A DNA stretch of 64,000 nucleotides from Chachezhania sediminis (lineage in GTDB: Bacteria > Pseudomonadota > Alphaproteobacteria > Rhodobacterales > Rhodobacteraceae). Each line of letters starts with the position of its first letter. Positions within the stretch are counted from its first letter, which is position 1. The notes under the pieces were generated by a model, which did not search any database, had not been told where the DNA came from, and saw only the letters and a program-made list of their open reading frames with translations. Shown in pieces: positions 25,742-34,461 of the stretch. The position numbers were made by a program, and so were the translations under genes. The DNA lies in contig NZ_VOPH01000009.1 of the NCBI RefSeq assembly GCF_009765275.1, positions 1 through 64,000 on the forward strand. The letters are read 5' to 3'.

Positions 25742-26878
25742 TCACAGCGCCCCCAGCGGGTCCGCCATCCGGCGGCTGTAATAGCGGTAGAAATCCAGCA
25801 CCGGGCCTTCATAGGCCGCCGGCGCCAGGGGCCCGGCCTGATGATGTTGGGACCCCATGCCACGCATCAGCCCGATCAGGACTTCCTTGTCCTCGGCCAT
25901 GGTGTCGTTGAAAAGGACCACTGCGTTTTCCACCGCCTCGTCCGTCCAGCCTTCGCCGTAGAAGATCAGACCCATCCGCGCACGGACGCGGTCAATCGAT
26001 TCCGGCTGGATGCAGATGAACGAAGAGTAGTCGCCGCCGCAACCGGAAACGAGACCGGGGGGCACGGCGAACATGACGCAATTGTCGACCTCGGCCTCGG
26101 TCAGGTCGGGGTGCCCGGCATTCGATCGAGGCAGGTCGGGGGAATAGCCCGCGTTATAGCCGAAATAGGCATCGCCCGCCGGAAAATGGCTACACAGCCT
26201 GGTCGGGTTCACCGGGTGCAGCGTCGTCTTGTGCAGCGGCGAAAGGTGATAGCCTTCCATGAAGTTCTCGATCAGGCATTTCCAGTTGGTGTGCCAGATC
26301 TCGTCCGCCACATAGCGAAGCTTCATCTCCTCCATGTGGTAGTTCCGGATCAGCTCGCTCAGTCCCTGAAGCCTGGGCGACAGGGGCGGCGGATTGTCCG
26401 ACAGGTTGGCGAACAGGAACCCGTGCCATTCTTCGACCGCGAATTGCGGCAGGGCACAGGCAGCCGGATCGAAGGAGCGGTGTTCTTCCATCCGCGGCGC
26501 GCCCGCCAGCTTGCCGTCCAGGTCGTAGGACCAGTGGTGATAGGGGCAGACCAGCCGGTTGTGCCGCCCCTTGCCTTCGGCCAGCACGGCGCCGCGGTGC
26601 CGGCAGACATTGGAAAAAAGCCGCAGCACCCCGTCCTGCCCGCGCACCGCCACCAGCGGTTCGTCGCACAGCTGGAAGGCCAGGTAATCGCCCGGCTGGC
26701 CCACTTCCTCGGCCCGTCCGAAGCAGATCCATTCGGTTCCGAACAGCCGTTCCCGCTCTTCCGCCAGGATTCCGGGATCGACGTAGTAGGCGCGCGGCAT
26801 CGACCATGCCTCGTCATAGCCCGCATGCTCTGCCTGGCGCAGCGCCTCGGCCACGTGCCGGTATGCTCCGGTTGCCAT
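25742..26878 (-). CDS. Rieske non-heme iron oxygenase, alpha subunit (GbcA/CntA-like)
   Basis: This 378-residue ring-hydroxylating-type oxygenase has Rieske ligands Cys92/His94 (VCRHRG) and Cys111/His114 (CPYHHW). The catalytic iron motif is ENFMEGYHLSPLH near residue 205 with two histidines, plus an acidic residue near the C-terminus (VLFNDTMAEDKEVL). The overall pattern recalls oxygenases that act on quaternary amines (glycine betaine, carnitine, choline) as well as aromatic ones, so the substrate is open. The ATG at 26878 was chosen because AAGGAT precedes it and the family N-terminus begins here. No dedicated reductase gene is adjacent. It lies just downstream of a second oxygenase gene on the same strand. 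Confidence 0.88.
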   Translation of the reverse strand: MATGAYRHVAEALRQAEHAGYDEAWSMPRAYYVDPGILAEERERLFGTEWICFGRAEEVGQPGDYLAFQLCDEPLVAVRGQDGVLRLFSNVCRHRGAVLAEGKGRHNRLVCPYHHWSYDLDGKLAGAPRMEEHRSFDPAACALPQFAVEEWHGFLFANLSDNPPPLSPRLQGLSELIRNYHMEEMKLRYVADEIWHTNWKCLIENFMEGYHLSPLHKTTLHPVNPTRLCSHFPAGDAYFGYNAGYSPDLPRSNAGHPDLTEAEVDNCVMFAVPPGLVSGCGGDYSSFICIQPESIDRVRARMGLIFYGEGWTDEAVENAVVLFNDTMAEDKEVLIGLMRGMGSQHHQAGPLAPAAYEGPVLDFYRYYSRRMADPLGAL

Positions 26879-26898
26879 GTCGGTATCCTTCATTCGCG

Positions 26899-27687
26899 TC
26901 AGGCCGCCCGCCCGTAAAAGCCCATCTGTTCTTCTTTCGAGAAGGTGACGGCGGGCCGTTCGTAATAGGAGAAGACGGCGATGTAACGCGCCTGCGGGCC
27001 GGTGCACTTGGTCACCCGATGCAGCGTGTTCTTGCCCCGAAAGACGTTCAGCGTGCCGGCCGTCATGTCAAAGCTCTTCAGGTCCGGATCGCGGCCTTCC
27101 AGCGCGGCGGCCACCCCGTCGTAATTCGGGTCGTCATCTGTGCGCAGGTTCGACCTGTATTCGGATCGTCCGCCGCCCGACGGTTCCTGCAACAGCAGGG
27201 TGGTGGTGAATTCCGACCGGTCGAAATGCCAGTTCAGCGCCTCGCCGTCGCCGTACTTCATGATGTTCATCCGGGCCAGCGGATCGCGCATCGTGAACAG
27301 GTTCTTCTTGTCCAGGGTCGCCGCCAGGAAGACCGCGAATTGCGGCCATTCATAGACCCAAGCCGGCACCGACATCGGGATCTGGTCCCAGCAGACGGTG
27401 TGGTTGATCGTGTCGACCTTCTGCAGCGCCGGGTGGTCCGGCGACAGCCCGTCGACGTGATCCCTGAAGTAACAGTTGTGGTGCCGCTTATGGACAAAGG
27501 ACAGGGTATCCATGACCGGCTCGATCTCGGCCATGGCCCTTTCCAGCGCCTCGGGCCGCATGAAACCTTCCAGGTTGAACATGCCGCCACGGGCCATGTC
27601 CTCGCGGCAGCGCTGGACGAGGTCGTTCCACGCATTGGTGCCCGGCTTGTCGAGCGGGTAGCGGTCGAGATCTAGAATATGGTCCAC
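26899..27687 (-). CDS. Fe(II)/2-oxoglutarate-dependent oxygenase (PhyH/BesD-HalD-like)
   Basis: This 262-residue protein has a double-stranded beta-helix oxygenase pattern. His154-Phe-Asp156 (NWHFDRSEFTTTLLLQ) and His223 (KNTLHRVTK) would form the 2-His-1-Asp iron site, with a later Arg for 2-oxoglutarate. The sequence resembles the group containing the amino acid halogenases BesD/HalD, but the presence of Asp rather than Gly in HxD argues for hydroxylation instead of halogenation. The GTG at 27687 was chosen because GGAGG lies five bases upstream. It is the first gene of the leftward pair with the Rieske oxygenase. The link to BesD is from memory of the family pattern and is moderate. Confidence 0.75.
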   Translation of the reverse strand: MDHILDLDRYPLDKPGTNAWNDLVQRCREDMARGGMFNLEGFMRPEALERAMAEIEPVMDTLSFVHKRHHNCYFRDHVDGLSPDHPALQKVDTINHTVCWDQIPMSVPAWVYEWPQFAVFLAATLDKKNLFTMRDPLARMNIMKYGDGEALNWHFDRSEFTTTLLLQEPSGGGRSEYRSNLRTDDDPNYDGVAAALEGRDPDLKSFDMTAGTLNVFRGKNTLHRVTKCTGPQARYIAVFSYYERPAVTFSKEEQMGFYGRAA

Positions 27688-27753
27688 TTTGGCCTCCGAA
27701 GATGACGGGTAAAGGTTTGGCCAAGAATCATGTTTCCGCAACGGCAGAAATTG

Positions 27754-27778
27754 TTAGGCTGACCTAGATTTTCTTAGG
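27754..27778. promoter_or_regulatory. Candidate LysR-type binding site in divergent promoter
   Basis: Between the divergent oxygenase and LysR genes, TTAGGCTGACCTAGATTTTC and TTAGG contain interlocking TTAGG/CCTA half-sites of the T-N11-A kind. The site sits immediately upstream of the lysR start, where autoregulated LysR proteins usually bind. Confidence 0.4.
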
Positions 27779-27786
27779 CAGAGCCG

Positions 27787-28740
27787 ATGTCCCTAACCCT
27801 TCCCCCGCTGAATGCGCTGCGTGCTTTCGAGGCCGCGGCGCGCACCGGCAGCTATGTCGCCGCCGCCGCCGAATTGGGCGTGTCGGCCGCCGCCGTCAGC
27901 CAGCAGGTCCGCAATCTGGAAGGCTTTCTGGACAAGCGCCTGTTCAGCCGGCTGAACAACAGGGTGGTGCTGACCGATGCCGGCCACGCGATCTTTGCCG
28001 GTGCGACCGAGGCGTTGCAGTCCATCTCCGACCTGACGGAACAGACCCTGTCGGGCAGCGCGCGGAACCGGCTGGTGATCAGCACCCTGCCCTCGGTCGC
28101 CGGGCGCTGGCTGTCACCGCGGCTGACGGCCTTTGTCCGCCGCCATCCCGACACGCGCTTTGCCCTGCGGATCGAGGACGATCCGGTCGATTTCTCGGCC
28201 GCGGGGATCGACCTTCGGATCTGCTATGGCACGAACCTTTATCCAGATCTGGTCACCCGCCGTCTGATCGCGGACGAGGTGCTGCCGATGTGCAGCCCGT
28301 CCTACCTGGCGCGGAACCCGGCCGCCGCGGGACCGGGCCTGTCGGGCGTACCGGACGACGACCTGATCCACACAGACTGGGGCCCGGGCTTCGGGTCGCA
28401 TCCGTCGTGGGAGGCCTGGTTCGACCGCAACGGCATCGACCGGTCAGCCCGCGGCAAGGGCTTTTCCGTCGGCATGTCGCGGCTGTCGCTGGACATGGCG
28501 CGCGACGGGCTGGGCGTCGCGCTGGGGCAGCGCATGATGGCGGAAGACGACCTGCTGACCGGCCGCCTTGTGGCGCTGTCGGGCATCGCGATCCCGATGG
28601 GCCACCCCTACAGCCTGGTCCACCCGAAAAGCCGGGAACGCCGGGCGCATCTGGCGGACCTGATCGACTGGCTGACCAGGGGCGACAGCCGCAGGGCACC
28701 TGTCAGTCGTCGGGGCGCATCAGTTCCCACGCCTCGGTGA
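27787..28740 (+). CDS. LysR-family transcriptional regulator (GcvA-like)
   Basis: This 317-residue regulator has an N-terminal winged HTH (LNALRAFEAAARTGSYVAAA, then AAAVSQQVRNLE, residues about 8-45) and a periplasmic-binding-like effector domain. The pattern LPPLNALRAFEAAAR and the LFSRLNNRVVLTDAG segment are typical of the GcvA subgroup. It is divergent from the PhyH-like/Rieske oxygenase pair with only 99 bases between, so it is the likely activator of that pair. Its last 38 bases overlap the 3' end of the convergent flavin-reductase-like gene. Confidence 0.92.
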   Translation: MSLTLPPLNALRAFEAAARTGSYVAAAAELGVSAAAVSQQVRNLEGFLDKRLFSRLNNRVVLTDAGHAIFAGATEALQSISDLTEQTLSGSARNRLVISTLPSVAGRWLSPRLTAFVRRHPDTRFALRIEDDPVDFSAAGIDLRICYGTNLYPDLVTRRLIADEVLPMCSPSYLARNPAAAGPGLSGVPDDDLIHTDWGPGFGSHPSWEAWFDRNGIDRSARGKGFSVGMSRLSLDMARDGLGVALGQRMMAEDDLLTGRLVALSGIAIPMGHPYSLVHPKSRERRAHLADLIDWLTRGDSRRAPVSRRGASVPTPR

Positions 28741-29302
28741 CGGTGGCGTATTCGCGATATCCCATCCGCGCGATGGGTCGCGCGCCCACTGTGTCGAAAA
28801 GGCCGTCCTTCACGTATTCGTCCCGGATATGGGTCTGCACGACTTCACCCAGAACCAAGTAGCGGTCCATCAGCGTGCCATGCCGGTCCTGCAGCTGCTG
28901 GACGGAGAGGGTGACGCATTCCAGCGCGGCCGGGCTTTCGGCGACGAAGGGCGTCGCGATTTCCACCGGCTGGCCAGGGGTCAGGCCGGCCAGCGCGAAT
29001 TCGTTGGCCCCGTCGGGCACCGCTTCGGAAGAGATGTTCATCTGCTGCGCCAGCGCTTCGGTCGCCAGCGAGAAGGTGAATTCGCCCCGATCCTTCGCAT
29101 TGGCCGCCGAATGTTTCAGCCCTTCGGAGGTAAAGGCGATCATGTGCGGGTTGTTCGCCACCGCCATGAAGAAGCTGTAGGGGCCCAGGTTCGGGATGCC
29201 GTCCGCATTCAGCGTGCCGATCCAGCCAATCGGCCGCGGCGCGATGATCGCCTTGAACGGGTCATGTTTCAGGACGTCGGGGCGGTCCTTGCCATAGTGC
29301 AT
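28703..29302 (-). CDS. Flavin reductase-like (FMN-binding split-barrel) protein
   Basis: This 199-residue protein has the flavin-reductase-like fold signature: FKAIIAPRPIGWIGTLNADG at residues 16-35 and LGPYSFFMAVANNPHMIAF. Family members reduce or bind FMN, and many are partners of flavin-dependent monooxygenases. It could supply reduced flavin to the monooxygenase encoded at 30102-31349, though that enzyme looks like a self-sufficient class A type. It ends convergently with the lysR gene. Confidence 0.85.
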   Translation of the reverse strand: MHYGKDRPDVLKHDPFKAIIAPRPIGWIGTLNADGIPNLGPYSFFMAVANNPHMIAFTSEGLKHSAANAKDRGEFTFSLATEALAQQMNISSEAVPDGANEFALAGLTPGQPVEIATPFVAESPAALECVTLSVQQLQDRHGTLMDRYLVLGEVVQTHIRDEYVKDGLFDTVGARPIARMGYREYATVTEAWELMRPDD

Positions 29303-29358
29303 CGGGAGCTCCTGTCGGTTTGTGTAGTCACGCGGTACGTAAACCGTTTCAGCAAGAA

Positions 29359-29425
29359 GGGTAGCGGTCGACCCGCGGGAAGGTCGCGAAGCGGCCGCCC
29401 CGGGGGGGCGGGTCGACCGCTACCC
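29359..29425. repeat. Inverted repeat with 18-bp perfect arms
   Basis: GGGTAGCGGTCGACCCGC at 29359-29376 is repeated as its exact reverse complement at 29408-29425, with a 31-base GC-rich loop. It is followed directly by a smaller hairpin, ACCCGGCC-TGC-GGCCGGGT. The element fills the gap between two leftward genes and could be a strong transcript-end or processing structure, or a mobile hairpin element. Confidence 0.8.
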
Positions 29426-29466
29426 GGCCTGCGGCCGGGTGGGACCTTATTGGAGACGTCATGCGA

Positions 29467-30030
29467 TCATTCGAACTCCTTCGGTTCCGCCTCCGGCGGT
29501 GAGACCCGAAAGATGTTCAGCGTCAGGGAAATCAGCGAGTAATAGCCCAGCACCCCCACCAGATCGACCAGCCGGTCGGTGCCCAGGACCTCGGCCGCAC
29601 GGGCATAAAGGTCATCCGGCACCTGCCGCGTTTCCAGGGCAGAGGTGGCGACGGCATGTACGACCTCTTCCTCCACGTCCGCGAAGCCGGGGGACGTGCC
29701 GGTGCGGATCGCCTCGACCAGATCCGGCGAAAGACCGGCCTTCAGCGCCTCTTTCTTGTGGGCGAACCATTCATATTCGGCGCCATAGGTCCGGGCCATG
29801 ACCAGGATCGCCAGTTCCGACAGGCGCGGTTCCAGCGCGCTGTCATAGCGGCAGTACTGCCCCAGCGCCTGCGCGCGGGCCGCCAGTTCCGGGCGGTGCA
29901 GCCAGATCGCCAGCGGCCCGGGGACGGACCCGCGGGGGCCGGCGGTGATGGCATCGTGGACCTCTCGCTGGCGGGGCGAAAACGTCGCGGGATCGGGCGC
30001 ATCAAGGCGCGGGTCGGGCCATCGGGTCAT
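29467..30030 (-). CDS. Carboxymuconolactone decarboxylase (CMD) family protein
   Basis: This 187-residue all-helical CMD-fold protein contains LSELAILVMARTYGAEYEWF followed by AHKKEAL. The CxxC of AhpD peroxidases is absent, with Glu and His at the active-site helix, as in decarboxylase-like or uncharacterised CMD members. The ATG at 30030 follows GGAAGGAG at ideal spacing. The preceding gene encodes an FAD monooxygenase, which suggests participation in ring cleavage product processing. The function is not assignable beyond family. Confidence 0.85.
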   Translation of the reverse strand: MTRWPDPRLDAPDPATFSPRQREVHDAITAGPRGSVPGPLAIWLHRPELAARAQALGQYCRYDSALEPRLSELAILVMARTYGAEYEWFAHKKEALKAGLSPDLVEAIRTGTSPGFADVEEEVVHAVATSALETRQVPDDLYARAAEVLGTDRLVDLVGVLGYYSLISLTLNIFRVSPPEAEPKEFE

Positions 30031-30101
30031 GCCGGTCTCCTTCCAGATTCCGGTAACCCTAGCCCGGGGCCGTGCGCGGCGGAACCCGCCGCGCAGGTCC
30101 T

Positions 30102-31349
30102 TCAGCGCAGCTGGTCGGCCGCGAAACCCGCCAACCGGGAATAGCCGTTCACGATGGCGTCGCGGTCGGCCATGGGCAGCACGTCCTCGATATCCTCGAA
30201 GCGCTGGCCCGGAAGGTCGGCGGCCAGACGCTCGACCTCGTCGATCACCCGTTCCGGGCCCCCGGTCCGGTTGCCGGCCACGACCTGGTTCACCTTGTCC
30301 AGACGTTCGTCCTGATAGGCAGCCAGCGCGCCCGCGGGATCGTCGGACAGGCCCGCGCAATGGCGCGCGATGGCCTCGGCATCCAGGATCGCCTGGGCCG
30401 ATCCGTTGGCCCCGAACGGGTACATCGGATGCGCGGCATCCCCCAGAAGGGTGACGCGGCCTTTCGTCCACGTGGTCAAGGGATCGCGGTCGCACATCGG
30501 GAAATCCCAGAAGACCGGCGTCGCATCGACCAGCGCGCGGATGTCGGTTTCCGGCACCGTGAAGTCCTTCAGGATCGGGTGCAGCACCTCGGCCTTGGCC
30601 TCGCGGTCCCAGCTCTCCTGCCCCGGGGTCGGTGCGCCGGGTTCCGCCTGGCGGACGACGCAGGCCCAGTTCATCAGCTGGGTGTCCGGCGTCTTGCCCG
30701 GGCCTATGGGATAGAAGATGAACTTCCGGCTGATCGGGCCGGAGTTGATGATCGTGTGCCCGTCCAGCACCCTGGGCCAGTCGGTCGATCCGCGCCACAG
30801 CATCAGGCCCGACCAGCGCGGCGCGCCCTCGTCCGGGTTCAGCGCCCGGCGGACGCCGGAATGGATCCCGTCGGCCCCGATCAGCACGTCGCCCGTCGCT
30901 TCGATGGTGGACCCGTCCGACCGGCGGAAGGTCGCGACCACACCGCTGTCGGTCTGCTCGACCGCCTCGAAAGCCGCGTCCAGCGTCAGCGCGTCCTCCG
31001 GCAGCCGGTCGGCCACCGCGTCCAGCAGCACCTGGTGGATATCGGCCCGGTGCGCGGTGATCTGCGGCACGTCGTAACCCGCCGCCAGCCCCCGCGGCGC
31101 GTCCCAGACATCCTGCCCCTGCCTTGTGCGGAACAGCATCCGGTCGGTGCGGATGCCAAGCGCGTCCAGCGGCTCCATCAGGCCAATCATGTCCAGCGTC
31201 TTCACGGCATGGGGCAGAAGCGTGATGCCCACGCCCAGATGGCGGATTTCCGGCACCTTCTCGAACACCCGGACCTCGATCCCGGCCTTCTGGAAGAACA
31301 GCGCGGCCGTCAGCCCACCGATGCCGCCCCCGGCGATCAGGACCTTCAT
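30102..31349 (-). CDS. FAD-dependent monooxygenase (class A, salicylate hydroxylase/PhzS-like)
   Basis: This 415-residue flavoprotein hydroxylase has the Rossmann motif AGGGIGGLTAAL at residues 6-17, the DG motif GADGIHSGVRRAL near residue 158 and the second FAD motif LLGDAAHPMYPFGANGSAQA near residue 310. Class A enzymes use NAD(P)H and O2 to hydroxylate or oxidatively decarboxylate phenolic and hydroxypyridine acids. With the CMD-fold, cupin and YciI-like genes it forms a compact leftward set, likely a ring-degradation branch. The substrate is unknown. Confidence 0.9.
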   Translation of the reverse strand: MKVLIAGGGIGGLTAALFFQKAGIEVRVFEKVPEIRHLGVGITLLPHAVKTLDMIGLMEPLDALGIRTDRMLFRTRQGQDVWDAPRGLAAGYDVPQITAHRADIHQVLLDAVADRLPEDALTLDAAFEAVEQTDSGVVATFRRSDGSTIEATGDVLIGADGIHSGVRRALNPDEGAPRWSGLMLWRGSTDWPRVLDGHTIINSGPISRKFIFYPIGPGKTPDTQLMNWACVVRQAEPGAPTPGQESWDREAKAEVLHPILKDFTVPETDIRALVDATPVFWDFPMCDRDPLTTWTKGRVTLLGDAAHPMYPFGANGSAQAILDAEAIARHCAGLSDDPAGALAAYQDERLDKVNQVVAGNRTGGPERVIDEVERLAADLPGQRFEDIEDVLPMADRDAIVNGYSRLAGFAADQLR

Positions 31350-31352
31350 CGC

Positions 31353-31799
31353 TCAGCCCTCGGCCCGGCGCTTGGCAATGCGCTCTTCCAGTTCGGCTGT
31401 GTCAAGCTCCGGCATCAGGATCACGTTTTCCTGTTCGCGCGGGTCGTTCCGGGCGGTGATCGCCGTGGCCGGTTCGTCCATCGACACGTTGAAGGCCACG
31501 TGCGGCACGTCCGCCGGGATGAAGCAGAAGCTGCCCGGTTCCATCAGGCTTTCGACTTCCAGGTTCTGCCCGTGGAACAGCACGATCTTGCCCGAAACGG
31601 TATAGATCGCGGTTTCATAATCCTTGTGGCGGTGCGATTTCGCCTGGCCGCCGGGGCCGAAGGCGGTCAGGTTCAGCGACAGGTGCTTGGACCCGGTGCT
31701 CATCTCCGACACGCCGAAGAACTGGGGCATGCCCTGCTTGGCCTGACTGGTGGTGTCGGGGGTGAAGATCTTCACCTGGGTGCCGTCGGGAGTGGTCAT
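31353..31799 (-). CDS. Cupin-domain protein
   Basis: This 148-residue single-cupin protein has metal-ligand motif 1 SHRHKDYETAIY (residues about 58-69) and motif 2 in FIPADVPHVAF. A variant of this size could be a dioxygenase, isomerase or ligand sensor. Four bases separate it from the monooxygenase gene, so they are co-translated. No specific function is recognised. Confidence 0.8.
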   Translation of the reverse strand: MTTPDGTQVKIFTPDTTSQAKQGMPQFFGVSEMSTGSKHLSLNLTAFGPGGQAKSHRHKDYETAIYTVSGKIVLFHGQNLEVESLMEPGSFCFIPADVPHVAFNVSMDEPATAITARNDPREQENVILMPELDTAELEERIAKRRAEG

Positions 31800-31811
31800 T
31801 TTGGTGTCCTT

Positions 31812-32102
31812 TCAGGTTCGGTGCGGAAGGGGCGCCTTGCCCCAGACAAGCACGCGGTAGTCGGGCCGAAGCCCCGCCGCGCAATAGGGATCGCCATCGG
31901 CCAGGGCCTGCGCCTGGGCCAGGGTGTCGGCCTCGATCACCCAGACGGATCCGCAGAAAGGCTGTCCCGGCGCTGGCCGCAGGCCACCGGCGTCAGTGAT
32001 CCGGTCGGCATGATCGGCGAGGTAGTCGAAATGCGCCTTGGTTATGGCGGCATCGATCTGGTCGGGCTGTACGTCGTCGAAGAAGAGGGCAATGAAACGC
32101 AT
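31812..32102 (-). CDS. YciI-like protein
   Basis: This 96-residue protein has the YciI/ferredoxin-like dimeric barrel layout: MRFIALFFDD at the start, HFDYLADHADRITDAGGL, and GDPYCAAGLRPDYRVLVW. Relatives include lactone-processing and chloride-eliminating enzymes in aromatic pathways and many of unknown role. Its place between the cupin gene and a Liv transporter supports a catabolic function. Confidence 0.85.
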   Translation of the reverse strand: MRFIALFFDDVQPDQIDAAITKAHFDYLADHADRITDAGGLRPAPGQPFCGSVWVIEADTLAQAQALADGDPYCAAGLRPDYRVLVWGKAPLPHRT

Positions 32103-32132
32103 GGGTCAGGTCCTGTCTGTACGGGGCATCGG

Positions 32133-32849
32133 CTACATCCCCAGATAGGCGCGGCGCACGTCGTCCGAGCCCAGAAGCTCGGGCCCCGTGCCGGCCTGCA
32201 CGATACGGCCATTTTCCAGAAGATAGGCCCGGTCGGCCAGTTCCAGCGCGACAGTGGCGTTCTGTTCCGCCAGAAGGATGGTAAAGCCCGCCGCCCGAAG
32301 TTCGGCGATGGTGGCAAAGACCTGTTTCACCATCACCGGCGCCAGCCCCAGCGTCGGTTCGTCCATCAGGATCAGCCGCGGCCGCGCCATCAGACCCCGC
32401 CCCAGCGCCAGCATCTGCTGTTCGCCGCCGGACAGAAGGCCCGCAAGCTGTGCGCGGCGTTCCTTCAGCTTGGGGAACCGGCGGAACACGTCCTGAAGCG
32501 CCTCGTCATGGCCCGCCCGCGCCGCCGGGGCGATGGCGCCCAGGCGCAGGTTCTGTTCGACGCTCATCCCGGGAAAGACCATGCGGCCTTCGGGGATCAG
32601 GCTGACACCGCCGTTCACCCGGTCGTGGCTGGCCAGCCGCAGCAGGTCCGCCCCGTCGAAGGTCACGGTCCCCGACATGGGCGCCAGCAGCCCCGCCAGC
32701 ACCTTCATGATCGTGGTCTTGCCAGCACCATTGGCCCCGATCAGGGTCGTCACGCCCCCGCGCGCCACATCGAAGGCGATGTCGTGCAGCACCTGCACCG
32801 CGCCATAGCCCGCGTTCAGACCCGCAACATGCAGCATCGTGTCGGTCAT
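32133..32849 (-). CDS. livF: Second LivF-type ABC ATPase
   Basis: This 238-residue LivF homologue has Walker A GANGAGKTT near residue 38, the signature LLSGGEQQML and Walker B LILMDEPTLGLAP. It is clearly diverged from the LivF at 1720-2421. It overlaps the second livG gene by 4 bases (ATGA). Together with the genes up to 36600 it forms a complete second Liv-type importer within the catabolic operon. Confidence 0.92.
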   Translation of the reverse strand: MTDTMLHVAGLNAGYGAVQVLHDIAFDVARGGVTTLIGANGAGKTTIMKVLAGLLAPMSGTVTFDGADLLRLASHDRVNGGVSLIPEGRMVFPGMSVEQNLRLGAIAPAARAGHDEALQDVFRRFPKLKERRAQLAGLLSGGEQQMLALGRGLMARPRLILMDEPTLGLAPVMVKQVFATIAELRAAGFTILLAEQNATVALELADRAYLLENGRIVQAGTGPELLGSDDVRRAYLGM

Positions 32850-33565
32850 CCGAAATAGACCTCCGCCACCTTGGCATCCCGGCCGATCTCGTCCGGGGTG
32901 CCGAAGGCGATCCGTTCGCCATGGTCCAGGACAAGGATCCGGTCCGACAGTGTCATCAGGGCGCCGATCACGTGTTCGACGATGACGAAGGTCAGCCCGC
33001 GCCTGTTGCGCAAGTCGGCCAGCGTTTCCAGCATCGCCGCGATCTCGGTCGGGTTCAGGCCGGCCATCACCTCGTCCAGCATCACAAGCCGCGCGCCGGT
33101 CGCCAGCGCGCGCGCGATCTCCAGCCGTTTCTGGCCGGAGAGGGTCAGGCCGGAGGCCAGGATTTCACGCCGGTCCGCCAGCCCCACGGCCTCCAGCGCG
33201 TCGTCGACGGCGCGGGCCACGGCCGCGCGGTCCTGCCGCCCCCCCGCCCCATAAAGCGCAGCGACCCGGACGTTTTCCGCCACCGTCAGCCCGCCGAAGG
33301 GCCGCACGATCTGGAACGTCCGGCACAGGCCCGCCCGGCAGATCCGGCTGGGCGAGGCACCGGTGATGCGGCGGCCGTCGAAATGGACCTCGCCCGCCGT
33401 AGGCGGCACATGGCCCGCGATCACGCTGAAAAGGGTCGTCTTGCCGGCCCCGTTGGCCCCCATCAGGCCGAAGATCTCTCCGGCCTCGACGGTCATCGAC
33501 ACATCGCTCAGCGCCTTCAGGCCGCCGAACTGCTTGGTCACGTTCTTCACATCCAGCAAGGCCAT
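32846..33565 (-). CDS. livG: Second LivG-type ABC ATPase
   Basis: This 239-residue LivG homologue has Walker A GANGAGKTTL near residue 38, GLCRTFQIVRPF, the signature LTLSGQKRLE and Walker B LVMLDEVMAGLNP, with Val in place of the usual Pro after DE. The start ATG at 33565 shares an ATGA with the livM stop; the frame is open well upstream but that part is a shadow of livM. Confidence 0.92.
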   Translation of the reverse strand: MALLDVKNVTKQFGGLKALSDVSMTVEAGEIFGLMGANGAGKTTLFSVIAGHVPPTAGEVHFDGRRITGASPSRICRAGLCRTFQIVRPFGGLTVAENVRVAALYGAGGRQDRAAVARAVDDALEAVGLADRREILASGLTLSGQKRLEIARALATGARLVMLDEVMAGLNPTEIAAMLETLADLRNRRGLTFVIVEHVIGALMTLSDRILVLDHGERIAFGTPDEIGRDAKVAEVYFG

Positions 33566-34461
33566 CAGCGCCGCCCCGCAATCTGGTCGACAAGGCCGGA
33601 CACGCCGCGCGGCACGAACAGGATGAAGCCTATCAGCGTGGAGCCCAGCACCACCATGTAAAGCTGCGGCAGGTTCGACCACAGGAGTTCCGACAGCAGC
33701 GTCAGCGCCACCGCACCCAGGATCGGGCCGCGGACAGTCTCCGTGCCGCCGACCAGCGCCATGGTGACGATGGTGAAACTGATCACCGGGTCGAAGGCCT
33801 GGCCCGGTTCGAAGTAACTCGTGCGCAACAGCGCAAGCCCACCCACGGCGCCGGGGATGATGGCCGAAGCGACAAAGGCCAGAAGCTTCAGCCGCGTGAC
33901 CGGGACACCGACGGTTTCGGCGGCGACCTCGTCCTCGCGGATGGCGGACAGACCGGCGCCGAAGGTCGAATGCCGGATCGCCCAGGCGCCAAGGCAGGCC
34001 AGCGTGGCCAGGCCCAGCATGCACCACATCAGCACTTCGATGGGCGGCACTATGAAGATCATGCGCCCGAAACTGCCAAGCGCGCTTTCGATCCGCATGA
34101 CCACATGGCGGACCAGTTCCGACAGCCCGTAGGTCAGGATCACGAAATAGGGTCCGCGGACCCGCAGCACCGGCAACCCGATCGCGGCGGCAAAGATGCC
34201 CGCCGCCAGCGCGCCCGCGATCAGCGTCACGGCAAAGGGCACCGATCCGGTCAGCAGCACGCAGACATAGGCGCCGATGCCGTAGAAGACGGCGTGGCCC
34301 AGCGACAGATAGCCGGTTGTGGCCGACAGCATCGACCAGCTTTGCGCCAGCGCGATCCACATCGCCAGCTGGAAGATCACGCCGGTGTAATAGGGATTGC
34401 CAAGCATCGGCACGGCGGCTGCCCCCGCGACGCAGACCAGGCCAAGGATCAGGCCCTTCAT
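33565..34461 (-). CDS. livM: Second LivM-type permease
   Basis: This 298-residue permease has the LivM landmark TTGYLSLGHAVFYGIGAYV near residue 50 and FTIVTMALVGGTETVRGPILG near residue 240, the ATPase contact. About eight membrane helices are visible. The ATG at 34461 sits over the livH stop (ATGA). Unlike the first Liv system, LivH and LivM are separate proteins here. Confidence 0.92.
   Translation of the reverse strand: MKGLILGLVCVAGAAAVPMLGNPYYTGVIFQLAMWIALAQSWSMLSATTGYLSLGHAVFYGIGAYVCVLLTGSVPFAVTLIAGALAAGIFAAAIGLPVLRVRGPYFVILTYGLSELVRHVVMRIESALGSFGRMIFIVPPIEVLMWCMLGLATLACLGAWAIRHSTFGAGLSAIREDEVAAETVGVPVTRLKLLAFVASAIIPGAVGGLALLRTSYFEPGQAFDPVISFTIVTMALVGGTETVRGPILGAVALTLLSELLWSNLPQLYMVVLGSTLIGFILFVPRGVSGLVDQIAGRR

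Noticed and set aside
29467-30798. 443-residue protein ending in the CMD domain
   Set aside because: The N-terminal part is a shadow of the FAD monooxygenase gene; the ATG at 30030 with GGAAGGAG is the start.
32846-34360. 504-residue ATPase with a long N-terminal extension
   Set aside because: The frame is open upstream of the livG start, but that part is an out-of-frame shadow of livM; the real start is the ATG at 33565.
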